Below, piece after piece: positions 32,437 to 39,969 of a stretch of 39,969 bases of DNA. The DNA is taken from assembly GCF_003611735.1 (NCBI RefSeq), contig NZ_RAWG01000065.1:1-39969 (forward strand). Direction: 5' to 3'. This DNA comes from Corallococcus sicarius (GTDB lineage Bacteria; Myxococcota; Myxococcia; Myxococcales; Myxococcaceae). Every line of letters begins with the position of its first letter. Position 1 is the stretch's first letter. A program made the position numbers and the translations under genes. Under the pieces are notes generated by a model. It worked only from the letters and a program-made list of their open reading frames with translations. It made no database searches and had not been told where the DNA came from.

Positions 32437-35400
32437 CTACGGCTTCGGGGCGATGGAGACCTTCACGCCCTCGCTCCACGTCTTGTGCTCGTCCGCGTAG
32501 TACAGGTACGCGCGGCTGGCCGGACCGGTGTACGTGCCGGGCACCGCGGCCACCAGGGACAGCGGCACGTTGATGCGCTTGTGGGGCTCCATGCCGCGCC
32601 AGTACAGGACGACGTCGCGCCCGAGCACCTCGTACGCGTCCACCACCTGCCGCTTCACCAGCTCCTTGAGCTGGTCATGCCGCACCTCCAGCCCGCCCGG
32701 CACGCCGAAGATGGCCACCGCCGTGGGCAGCCGCTGGCCCGTGCGGTTCACCATCACCACGCGCGCCTCGGTGGGCTCGCCCTCGGTGAGATCCTTCTTC
32801 GCCAGAGACACCTCCAGCGCCACCGACGTGTCCTTCGAGCTGTCCGGCACGAGCGCGCTGTAGGTGACCTCCACCGAGTACGGCAGCTCCGCCCCGCCCT
32901 CCATCCTCAGCTCCACGCGGCGCTCGCCCGCAGCCAGCAGCGCGCTCACGTCGGGCAGCTTGAGGGCCTCCTGGGTGGAGCCGTCGAAGCGCACGGGCTC
33001 GCCCACCGGACGGCCCTCCACGTACACGCGCACCAGGCCCGGGGTGAGCTTCGACGCGCGCGCCTTGTCGTAGGCGATGATGGCGCGCAGCGCGAGCACC
33101 GTGCTCTGCGTCGCCCCGTAGCGGCCTCCGTCGCTGGACTCCGCGAGGAACTTCATCGCGCGCTCCACGTTCCCCATGAAGGAGGGCTCGCGCATCCACG
33201 CCAGCGTCGCCAGCGCGGTGGTCTCGATGTTCAGCGTCTCCCCCGAGCTGCCCACGATGGACTGCGTCGCGCCGCCCACGACCCCGTCCTTCCCCTGCAG
33301 TGACGCGAGCCGGCCCATCAGCGCCCGCGCCTCGGCGGTGTCACCGGCGAGCGCCAGCGCATTGGCCGCCAACGCCACCACGTAGCTGTTGGTGCTCTTC
33401 GCCGCCGCGGCCTTCAGCGAAGCGACCTCGCGCGACAGCGCCTTCGCCTGGGAGACGGGATTGCTCGCGCTCTCCAGCAGCGTCCAGAGGATGTATGCAT
33501 TCGACGTGTCCGCGTCCTCCACCCACACATGCAGCGCGCGGCGCTTGCGATTGAAGCCCCCCTGCCCGTCCCGCTGCTGGAGGAGCCACTCGCGCGTGCG
33601 CTCCAGCATCGCGGTGTCCACCTCACGCACCTGGCGCATGTCCGTGAAGTGCAGCAGGCCGAACGCGGTCAGCGCCTCATGGCCCGGGGCCTGCCCGAAC
33701 CACTCGTAGCCCTTCTCGGACGTCTCGTAGCCCACCAGCCGCTGGTAGCCCCGCTCCAGCTTCTCTCGCGCGCTCGCCACCAGCTCGGGGCTCACGCCGG
33801 TGTGCGTCTGGAAGTACTGCTGCGCCATCGTCATCGGGTACGTCGTGGAGCTGGTCTGCTCGAAGCAGCCGGAGGGCTCCTGGATGAGGCGGGCCAGTGA
33901 CTCCGTCATGTTGGCGAGCGGGCCCGGGTACACGGCGATGGACGTCCGCACGCTGCCGGGCACCACGCTCGCGGGGAGCACCACGCGGTGCTCCGCCGGC
34001 CCCTTCGCGGACAGCAGCCCGCCGAAGGACACGCGGCCCGGGAAGCCCCGGGGCTTGATGGACAGCGTGCGGGTGACGACGTCCGTGTACTCGCCCGCGC
34101 TTGCCGTGAGCTTCACGTCCACCGGCCGCGCCTCCTGGCCGATCTCCAGCGAGAAGAGCTGACGGGCCCGCGCCTGCGAGGCCAGGTCCAGCTTTCCGCT
34201 GCCGGTGACCTTCACGTCCCCCTTCAGCTCCACCTTCACCCCTGCCCCGGCGAGCCTTCCCTCCGTCCCGTTCACCAGCGCCACCGGCAGCCGCACCACG
34301 TCTCCCGACGTCACCTCGAGGGGCAGCTTGGGCTCCGCGTAGAACGGCTGCACCGACTCCAGCTCCGCCACCGCCGAGCCGAGCGCGCCGTCCGCGCCCA
34401 CCGCGCCCGCGAACGCCTTGAACGTCGTCACCGAGTCGCTCATCGCGAAGGACACCCGCGCCTCGCCGGTGCGAGCATCCGTGCGCACCCCGGCGTTCCA
34501 GTAGAGCGTCTCCGCGAAGTCGACCCGGTCCCCTGGCTTGCGGTTCGGCCGCACCGTGTGCGCGAACTCGCGGAAGTAGACCTGCGGCGCCCTGATGCGC
34601 CTCCTCTCCAGCATGTTCATGTCCCGCTTCGCGCCCCGGGGCGCCTCGTCCATCGGCGCCTCCTCCTCCTTCGCCTCCGCCCGGAGCACGGGGCCCGGGG
34701 CCATGGGAGCCTCGGCCGGTGGCACGGGAGCCGCCGCCGCGGCGAGGGCCACTCCGGGGACCACACCGCCCATGAGCAGGCCTGCCCCCTCGTCGGCGTC
34801 CTCCGCCTCCGCGAGCATGGCTTCCTGCTCCCTCATCGGCTGCGCCATCCCGGACGCGAGCTTCCGGTCATCGAAGGCATCGCCCCGCCCGCTCTTGCGG
34901 GTGGTCGGCCGGGGCTTGAGGACGGGCTCCTGCGGCCAGCGCACCGCGAGCACGCGCATCGCCGCGTCGCCGTGCCGGGCGAGGAAGCCCTGCGTGTCGG
35001 TCAGCGCGAAGCGCCGCCAGCCCTGCGTCCCCAGCAGCAGGTCCACCGCCAGCTTCGACTTCGGATGCTTCGCGTCGAGGTAGAGCTGCGAATCAGCCAG
35101 CTCCTTCACCTCGGGCTCCAGCAGCACCATGACCGGGAGCTGCGGCGCCTGGTCGCGCTTCTCCTGGAGCTCCAGCACCGCGTCATCCGTGACGGTGAGC
35201 ATCACCAGCGCGGAGACCGGCCGGCCGTCGCGCGTCGTCCGGGCCGTGAGCTGCACCGGGCCACCGGGCACGTAGCGCGTGCGGTCCGCCTTCAGCTCGA
35301 CCGTCACCGCCTTCGAGGGCTGGCGGAACACCAGCCGCTCCGCGACGGGCCGCCCGTCGTGGTCCCACACCGTGGCGACGAGCACGCCGTCCGCCTCGCC

Positions 35401-36594
35401 CGGATCCAGTGTCACCGGCCCGCCCTGCGTGTCCCCGAGCACCGCCGAGGCGACGCGCACCTCGCGCTGGCTCAGCGTCACCGTCGCGCGGCCCACGCCT
35501 GACAGGCCCACGGCGAGCTGCACCATCCGGCCGGCGGGCACCACGTCCTCGCGCACGCGGAGGACGGCGCCCCTCGGCTTCACCTCCGGCAACGGGAAGC
35601 TCTTCTTGATGCCCGAGGGCGCGTCGATGCGCAGCGCGTACCGCACCCCCGCCTGCGGGGTCAGCTCGAAGCGGCCACGGCCTTCGTGCTCCGAGCGCAC
35701 GGTGGCGACGACCCGGCCGGTGCCCACCTCCACCACGCGGCCCACCAGGTCCGCGGGCTTGCGCGCGGGCGTGCGCGCCTCGAAGTAGACGCGCGAGGCG
35801 AGCCCCGCGACGAGGTCGCCGCCCTCCGGGTACAGGGTGAGGTCCAGCGTCTGGAGGAGGATGGGGATCGTCTTCGCCGCCGACTCCACGACGCCCCCGT
35901 CCTCGATGGTGAAGGCCAGCGTGCCCTCGCCGCGCTCCATCGCCGCCGGCAGCGGGAAGCGCACGGTGCAGCGCCCCTTCCCGTCCACCGTGCACGGCAC
36001 CTGCGCGACGGTGGCGCCGTCGACGAGCGCGGTGGCCGTCACCTTCGCGCCCTCGGGCACGCCGCCCTCCGCGCGCTTCACGTCCAGGGTGGCGGTGACG
36101 GTGTCACCCGGCCCGTAGCCATCCCGGAGGAATTGAATCTGCGACTTGAGCCGGGGGGCCCGGTAGGCGCGCACGTCGAACTTCCGCTCCGCGGGGGCCG
36201 CGCCCGTCCACGGGTAGGTGACGCGCAGGGTGTACTCGCCGCCGGGCTGCCCCGCGGGGATGGGCCAGGCGTATCCCCAGACAGCGTCCGCCGTGGACAC
36301 CGCCTGGGTGGTGACGATGTCCCCCTTGGGTCCCCGCACCTCCAGCCGGGCCTGGAGCGCCCCCGCGAACGGCTTGCGGCTCAGGGCCTCCAGCACCAGG
36401 CCCCGCGCCAGCACCTGCTCCCCGGGGCGGTAGAGCGGCTTGTCGGTGGTGACATGGGTCAGGTACCGGTTCGCGCCGCCCAGGGAGCGCGTGGTGGCCC
36501 GGGCCGCGAAGACGTGGGGCGACAGCAGCGCGAGGAGGCCGGCGAGCCCCAGGGTCAGGAGAGCGCGCAGGGAACGCGGGACGTGGAAGGTCAT
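32437..36594 (-). CDS. Alpha-2-macroglobulin family protein with intact thioester
   Basis: This 1385-residue exported protein starts at the ATG at 36594, with a signal peptide (SLRALLTLGLAGLLALLSPHVFA) and no lipobox, so it is periplasmic or secreted rather than lipid-anchored. The N-terminal macroglobulin domains begin RYLTHVTTDKPLYRPGEQVLARG. The middle carries a region rich in Ala, Pro and Glu (about residues 600-680), probably the protease-bait loop. The thioester motif GCFEQTSSTTYPM, with Cys 910, matches the family's CxEQ. The alpha-helical toroid follows (RGYQRLVGYETSEKGYEWFG, DGQGGFNRKR, NAYILWTLLE). A receptor-like C-terminal domain closes it. Bacterial members trap proteases. No penicillin-binding protein 1C gene is adjacent, unlike the E. 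coli yfhM arrangement. The PhoD gene is divergent. Confidence 0.93.
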   Translation of the reverse strand: MTFHVPRSLRALLTLGLAGLLALLSPHVFAARATTRSLGGANRYLTHVTTDKPLYRPGEQVLARGLVLEALSRKPFAGALQARLEVRGPKGDIVTTQAVSTADAVWGYAWPIPAGQPGGEYTLRVTYPWTGAAPAERKFDVRAYRAPRLKSQIQFLRDGYGPGDTVTATLDVKRAEGGVPEGAKVTATALVDGATVAQVPCTVDGKGRCTVRFPLPAAMERGEGTLAFTIEDGGVVESAAKTIPILLQTLDLTLYPEGGDLVAGLASRVYFEARTPARKPADLVGRVVEVGTGRVVATVRSEHEGRGRFELTPQAGVRYALRIDAPSGIKKSFPLPEVKPRGAVLRVREDVVPAGRMVQLAVGLSGVGRATVTLSQREVRVASAVLGDTQGGPVTLDPGEADGVLVATVWDHDGRPVAERLVFRQPSKAVTVELKADRTRYVPGGPVQLTARTTRDGRPVSALVMLTVTDDAVLELQEKRDQAPQLPVMVLLEPEVKELADSQLYLDAKHPKSKLAVDLLLGTQGWRRFALTDTQGFLARHGDAAMRVLAVRWPQEPVLKPRPTTRKSGRGDAFDDRKLASGMAQPMREQEAMLAEAEDADEGAGLLMGGVVPGVALAAAAAPVPPAEAPMAPGPVLRAEAKEEEAPMDEAPRGAKRDMNMLERRRIRAPQVYFREFAHTVRPNRKPGDRVDFAETLYWNAGVRTDARTGEARVSFAMSDSVTTFKAFAGAVGADGALGSAVAELESVQPFYAEPKLPLEVTSGDVVRLPVALVNGTEGRLAGAGVKVELKGDVKVTGSGKLDLASQARARQLFSLEIGQEARPVDVKLTASAGEYTDVVTRTLSIKPRGFPGRVSFGGLLSAKGPAEHRVVLPASVVPGSVRTSIAVYPGPLANMTESLARLIQEPSGCFEQTSSTTYPMTMAQQYFQTHTGVSPELVASAREKLERGYQRLVGYETSEKGYEWFGQAPGHEALTAFGLLHFTDMRQVREVDTAMLERTREWLLQQRDGQGGFNRKRRALHVWVEDADTSNAYILWTLLESASNPVSQAKALSREVASLKAAAAKSTNSYVVALAANALALAGDTAEARALMGRLASLQGKDGVVGGATQSIVGSSGETLNIETTALATLAWMREPSFMGNVERAMKFLAESSDGGRYGATQSTVLALRAIIAYDKARASKLTPGLVRVYVEGRPVGEPVRFDGSTQEALKLPDVSALLAAGERRVELRMEGGAELPYSVEVTYSALVPDSSKDTSVALEVSLAKKDLTEGEPTEARVVMVNRTGQRLPTAVAIFGVPGGLEVRHDQLKELVKRQVVDAYEVLGRDVVLYWRGMEPHKRINVPLSLVAAVPGTYTGPASRAYLYYADEHKTWSEGVKVSIAPKP

Positions 36595-36766
36595 GGGTTC
36601 ACTCAACGGACGAGCGTGCCAGAAGTTCTGATGTCCTCCATCCCTCGAAGGCCCCATGGCGCGCTGTTCGCAGGAGACATCTGCCCCGCCGTCCGATGCC
36701 GCGCCTACCGGGTTGCGTTAGCCCCGCCCTCCCCGGGCCAGCATGCCCGCACGCGGAGGAGCACCC

Positions 36767-38872
36767 GTGTCCCAGCCCCTGCACCGTAGGACCGTCCTCA
36801 AGTGCATCGTCGCCGTCGCGGCGAGCACGGCCTCTGGCTGCCACGATGACGACGACGGGCCCCCGACCGAGGACCGGCAGCGCTTCCCGCAGTCCGTGGC
36901 CTCGGGGGACCCGCGCCCGGACCGCGTGGTGCTGTGGACGCGCGCGGTGGACCCCGCGAATGCGGACGCGGACGTCGAACTCACGCTGCAGGTGGCGAGG
37001 AGCGCGGACTTCCGCACGCTCGTCCTGGAGCGCAAGGGCCTGCGTGCGCTGGCCGAGGATGACCACACCCTGCGCGTGCAGGTGACGAACCTCGCGCCGC
37101 GCACCGTCTACTTCTACCGGTTCGTGGTGGACGGTCAGAAGCACGAGCGCTTCTCGTCGCCCGTGGGACGCACGCGCACCGCGCCCTCGGACGACGCGGA
37201 CGTGCCCGCGCGCTTCGTGGTGGCGAACTGCCAGGACTTCCTCGGGCGCTACTACAACGCGTGGCAGCGGCTGCTGCAGCTGGACGAGGACCTGGATTGC
37301 GTGGTGTTCCTCGGCGACTACATCTACGAGACGGTGCTCACGGATGCCGGGGCGGACCCGCGCTCCATCTCCTTCGGGGATCCGGGCTCCGCGCTGCCGC
37401 TGCCCACGGCGGCGGGAGGACCGAGGCTCGCCGCGCAGTCGGTGTCCAACTACCGCGATATCTACCGCGCCATCCGCTCCGACCCGCTCCTCCAGCAGGT
37501 CCACGAGCGCTACCCCTTCATCGTCGTCTGGGACGACCACGAGTTCTCCGATGACTGCTGGGACGCGCACGCCAACTACACGGACGGTCGCATGGATGAG
37601 TTCGAACCGGAGCGCAGGCGCAACGCGGAGCAGGCCTTCTTCGAGTACCAGCCCCTGGACGTGACGGCCGCGCCCGCGGGCCCCGTCGGGGTGGACTCGA
37701 TTCCGCGCTACCCGGATGCGCGCATCTGGAGGGACCTGTCCTTCGGGCGCCACCTGCGGCTGCTCGTGACGGACTACCGCAGCTACCGTCCGGACCACCT
37801 CATCCCCGAGGACGCCTGGCCGGGGGCGGTGGTGATGGACGCGGCGGTGTTGCTGTCACTCGGACTGACGGCGGCGTTCGCCGCGGACACGTTCGCGTAT
37901 GTGGACATCGACGCGGCGCAGAACGCGCCGCAGAAGGTGATCCTGCGGGCCGCGTATGTGCAGCTCGCGGTGGGCGCGGGGCTGTCGCTGGCGGACGCGA
38001 TCGCTCGCGCGGAGGCAACGGTGCGAGGCAATGTCGCGCTCGCCTATGCGAACGCGGTGCTGACGCAGGCCGGGGCGCCGCCCCTGGATCCCACGGGCAA
38101 GCCGCGAGGGATCGCCTTCGTGCACCTGGGCAAGACGGACCTGTTCTCCCGCCTGGGCGCCCGCTACGTCGTCATCAAGGACACCTTCGACATCTACGCG
38201 GCGTGGCGCTTCGGGGTGACGGGCGGGGCCTCGGAGGACGCGCTGGGGCAGGCGCAGGAGCAGTGGCTCCTGGCGGCGGCGCGAGAGCCCGGAACCTGGA
38301 AGGTGGTGGTCAGCTCGGTGTCGCCCACGGCGATGATCTGGGACCTGTCCAACAAGGCGGACGTGCCCGCGCAGGTGCGCAACCGGTACGCCTTCGACGT
38401 GGACCAGTGGGATGGCTTCCCGGACCGCAAGCGCCAGTTGCTGGAAGGGCTGCGGACCGCGGCGAACGAGCGCGTGGTGTTCGTCGCGGGGGACATCCAC
38501 GCGTCGTTCGCGTCGGTGGAGCTGGGGGTCGCGGCGGTGACGGCGCCGGCCGTCTCCTCGTCATCCATCCAGGAGGAGGCGGCCGGCGCGGTGACGGCGG
38601 CGGGCTTCCCCCCCGGCTCGGCGGTCTACCGCTACGTCGTCACCGAGCAGGAGGCCACGCTGCGCGAGGGCAACCCGGGCATCGCCTTCGTGGACACGGA
38701 CTCGCACGGCTTCACGGTGGTGGAGGTGGGGCCGGAGGCGGTGCGCGCGGCGTATCACCTCATCCCCAGCAGCGAGGTGCGCACGGACTACTCCGCCCGC
38801 CCCGAAGACCTGGCGGCCCGCTTCACCCGGAGGGACTTCCGCATCACGCCCGGGGTCATCTCCGCGGTGTGA
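36767..38872 (+). CDS. PhoD-type alkaline phosphatase/phosphodiesterase (Tat lipoprotein)
   Basis: This is 701 residues from the GTG at 36767, which has GGAGGA six bases upstream; the ATG at 36743 lacks one. The leader HRRTVLKCIVAVAASTASGC has twin arginines and a lipobox-like Cys, so it should be exported folded by Tat and lipidated. PhoD motifs are present: FPQSVASGDPRPDRVVLWTR (N-terminal), FVVANCQD, CVVFLGDYIYE, VVWDDHEFSDD and VVFVAGDIHAS, which together hold the Fe/Ca metal ligands. An insert of about 130 residues (about 350-480) interrupts the usual layout. PhoD enzymes release phosphate from phosphoesters outside the cell. The gene is divergent from the alpha-2-macroglobulin gene. Confidence 0.92.
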   Translation: MSQPLHRRTVLKCIVAVAASTASGCHDDDDGPPTEDRQRFPQSVASGDPRPDRVVLWTRAVDPANADADVELTLQVARSADFRTLVLERKGLRALAEDDHTLRVQVTNLAPRTVYFYRFVVDGQKHERFSSPVGRTRTAPSDDADVPARFVVANCQDFLGRYYNAWQRLLQLDEDLDCVVFLGDYIYETVLTDAGADPRSISFGDPGSALPLPTAAGGPRLAAQSVSNYRDIYRAIRSDPLLQQVHERYPFIVVWDDHEFSDDCWDAHANYTDGRMDEFEPERRRNAEQAFFEYQPLDVTAAPAGPVGVDSIPRYPDARIWRDLSFGRHLRLLVTDYRSYRPDHLIPEDAWPGAVVMDAAVLLSLGLTAAFAADTFAYVDIDAAQNAPQKVILRAAYVQLAVGAGLSLADAIARAEATVRGNVALAYANAVLTQAGAPPLDPTGKPRGIAFVHLGKTDLFSRLGARYVVIKDTFDIYAAWRFGVTGGASEDALGQAQEQWLLAAAREPGTWKVVVSSVSPTAMIWDLSNKADVPAQVRNRYAFDVDQWDGFPDRKRQLLEGLRTAANERVVFVAGDIHASFASVELGVAAVTAPAVSSSSIQEEAAGAVTAAGFPPGSAVYRYVVTEQEATLREGNPGIAFVDTDSHGFTVVEVGPEAVRAAYHLIPSSEVRTDYSARPEDLAARFTRRDFRITPGVISAV

Positions 38873-38891
38873 CCGGTGAGCGATTCGAGCC

Positions 38892-39507
38892 CTATTCGCA
38901 GGGACGCACGGGCTTCCCGTGGCTCACCCTCAGTTCGGAGGGATCGCGCGTCCAGGCGAGGTAGAGGTCCCCGTACGGAGCCAGGCCCGCGGCAGGGCAG
39001 CCCGCCCCCGGGTCGATGACGTCCACCACGCTCGGAGCGCCGAACGTGCGTCCGCCGTCGTCCGACAGCGACACCTCCGTCACCCAGTCACGTTCGAAGG
39101 AGTGGCCGCGAGAGCGCACGAGCGCCACCCTCCCCGAGGGAGCACTGACGAGTCGCGAGCAGGCCTGGGCCTCGTCCGGGGCGGTGAGCTGCACCGGCTC
39201 CCCCAATTCACCAGAGTCGGGCATGAAGCTGCGCACCCAGCTCGGGCGCGCGGTGAAGGCAAATCCTTCCTCCCACACCACGAGCACGCGCCCCGCATGG
39301 TTGTCCACGAGCCTCGGACACCAGAGCTGCTTCCCTGCCCCGACCTTCACCGGCTCGCGGAAGCTCAGCCCGTTGTCCTCCGAGACGGCGACGAACAGTT
39401 CGTCCCCATTCTGGGCAAGGCTCTGCTGCCACGCGACGACGAGGCGTCCGTCGACGTAGAGGGCGTCCGGGCATTGCGCGCTGGAATCAATGAGGGAGAG
39501 CGGTGAG
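38892..39507 (-). pseudogene. Sialidase-like (Asp-box) gene truncated by an insertion
   Basis: The coding frame on the minus strand has Asp-box/BNR-type motifs SEDNGLSF and SLSDDGGRTF and a tail GDLYLAWTRDPSELRVSHGKP. Going upstream, protein-like sequence (SAQCPDALYVDGRLVVAWQQSLAQNGDEL) continues to about 39507. There, a TGA at 39510-39512 lies within the terminal inverted repeat at 39508. No start codon with a ribosome-binding site precedes it, and the 5' part of the gene is not seen beyond the element. The remaining 205 or so codons would be a beta-propeller half. A truncated internal GTG start at 39350 is conceivable. Original role was probably a secreted glycan- or protein-binding propeller. 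Confidence 0.75.
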
Positions 39508-39855
39508 TGTCACAGTAGTTGTCGCGTGAAACATGTCACGCAGCAGCGTTCATCGGCTCTTCGTGTGGGTCGGCCACGAACCGTACCTTGCAGGGGGGCG
39601 TATCGCTTCAGCCTGCAGAGCCATGCTGGAAATCTCCATCCCCAAGTCTATTTGGGAGATCCCTCTTCGCCCCGGCGTCGCTCCTCCCCTCCTAATTCAC
39701 GCCTCGGGCAATCCGGTCGTGGTCCAGAGCGAGCCGAACAGCTTGAGGACGGCGTGGGGGTCTCGAGCCACATCAGCGTGTCTTGGGACTCGGCAGCCCC
39801 ATGGGCGAAGGGCCTTGCGGGTCGTCCCGCTCACGTATTTAACACTACTGTGTCA
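39508..39855. mobile_element. Putative 348-bp non-autonomous element (MITE-like or IS remnant)
   Basis: TGTCACAGTAGT at 39508-39519 is repeated in inverse orientation as ACTACTGTGTCA at 39844-39855, one mismatch in 12. The 348 bp between have no convincing coding frame and lower GC than the flanks. The left repeat lies at the precise position where the sialidase-like frame is broken. Small size without a transposase suggests a MITE or an IS remnant; the family is unknown. No clear target duplication is visible. The short region from here to 39944 also lacks a gene. Confidence 0.5.
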
Positions 39856-39931
39856 GGGGGCAGCGAAGGGGAGCGAGCCGTTGAGGGCTGTGCGCTCTGG
39901 CCGCCATTGCGTTGTCGTCGCGGCGCCCTAC

Positions 39932-39960
39932 TCATGAAGTAGGTATGGACTCCTTCATGA
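39932..39960. repeat. 8-bp inverted repeat around a gene start
   Basis: TCATGAAG (39932-39939) and CTTCATGA (39953-39960) are perfect inverted repeats flanking the ATG at 39945. They could form a small hairpin on mRNA that hides the start, as in some transposase genes, or be a coincidence. Confidence 0.4.
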
Positions 39961-39969
39961 ACGCCGCTG
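39945..39969 (+). CDS. Possible gene start cut by the window edge
   Basis: ATG at 39945 begins the frame MDSFMNAA and continues off the right edge. The preceding AAGTAGG is a possible ribosome-binding site. The opening is reminiscent of some IS4/Tn5-type transposases, and a neighbouring insertion element makes that plausible, but eight residues cannot decide it. Confidence 0.3.

Overview
The window is about 40 kb of very GC-rich DNA (roughly two-thirds G+C by eye). Genes are densely packed, with strong third-position G/C and a high load of secreted, lipoprotein and outer-membrane proteins: repeat propellers, discoidin and FN3 domains, Asp/Pro/Ala-rich linkers after lipoboxes and Cys-rich lipoproteins. 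This points to a myxobacterium of the Corallococcus/Myxococcus type. That assignment is inference from style and gene families; no rRNA or tRNA is present to confirm it.

Layout. 1-5.4 kb: the tail of a zinc-ribbon protein, a Crp/Fnr regulator divergent from a sterol-desaturase-type hydroxylase, then a small membrane protein, a secreted matrixin-like metalloprotease and a secreted unknown. A 49-bp direct repeat (2023 and 5330) brackets the last three genes. 5.4-10.7 kb: a 5'-truncated GH45 endoglucanase, a rifamycin phosphotransferase (rph) and a propeller lipoprotein. 10.9-13.9 kb: a Gly/Ala-rich, possibly membrane-active protein followed by a trigger-factor-like chaperone that lacks the ribosome-binding domain, then two small membrane proteins. 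14.0-16.7 kb: a winged-helix regulator, a propeller protein and a DUF899 thioredoxin-like protein in one direction. 16.8-20.9 kb: an SBBP-propeller/discoidin protein, then a translationally coupled pair made of a two-TM coiled-coil protein and an exported YEATS-like protein, convergent with an ADP-ribosylglycohydrolase. 21-25.7 kb: a DUF808 protein, an ALDH7-type aldehyde dehydrogenase, a lipoprotein, a beta-barrel protein and a lone ParE-like protein. 25.9-31.2 kb: a DUF4082/FN3 lipoprotein, a LysR regulator divergent from an MFS exporter around a clear T-N11-A dyad, and a methyltransferase. 31.3-39.97 kb: a Cys-rich lipoprotein, a large alpha-2-macroglobulin with an intact thioester, a PhoD-type phosphatase, and a sialidase-like gene broken by a small element with terminal inverted repeats, next to a possible transposase start at the window edge.

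The strongest candidates for something undescribed are: (1) the membrane coiled-coil plus exported YEATS pair (18.9-19.95 kb), which puts a fold known as an acyl-lysine reader outside the cytoplasm, next to an ADP-ribosylglycohydrolase; (2) the Gly/Ala-rich protein with its own trigger-factor-like chaperone (10.9-13.2 kb); (3) the GH45 fragment joined to the dispersed repeat, a likely horizontally acquired gene cut by rearrangement. No CRISPR array, tRNA, rRNA or prophage was seen.
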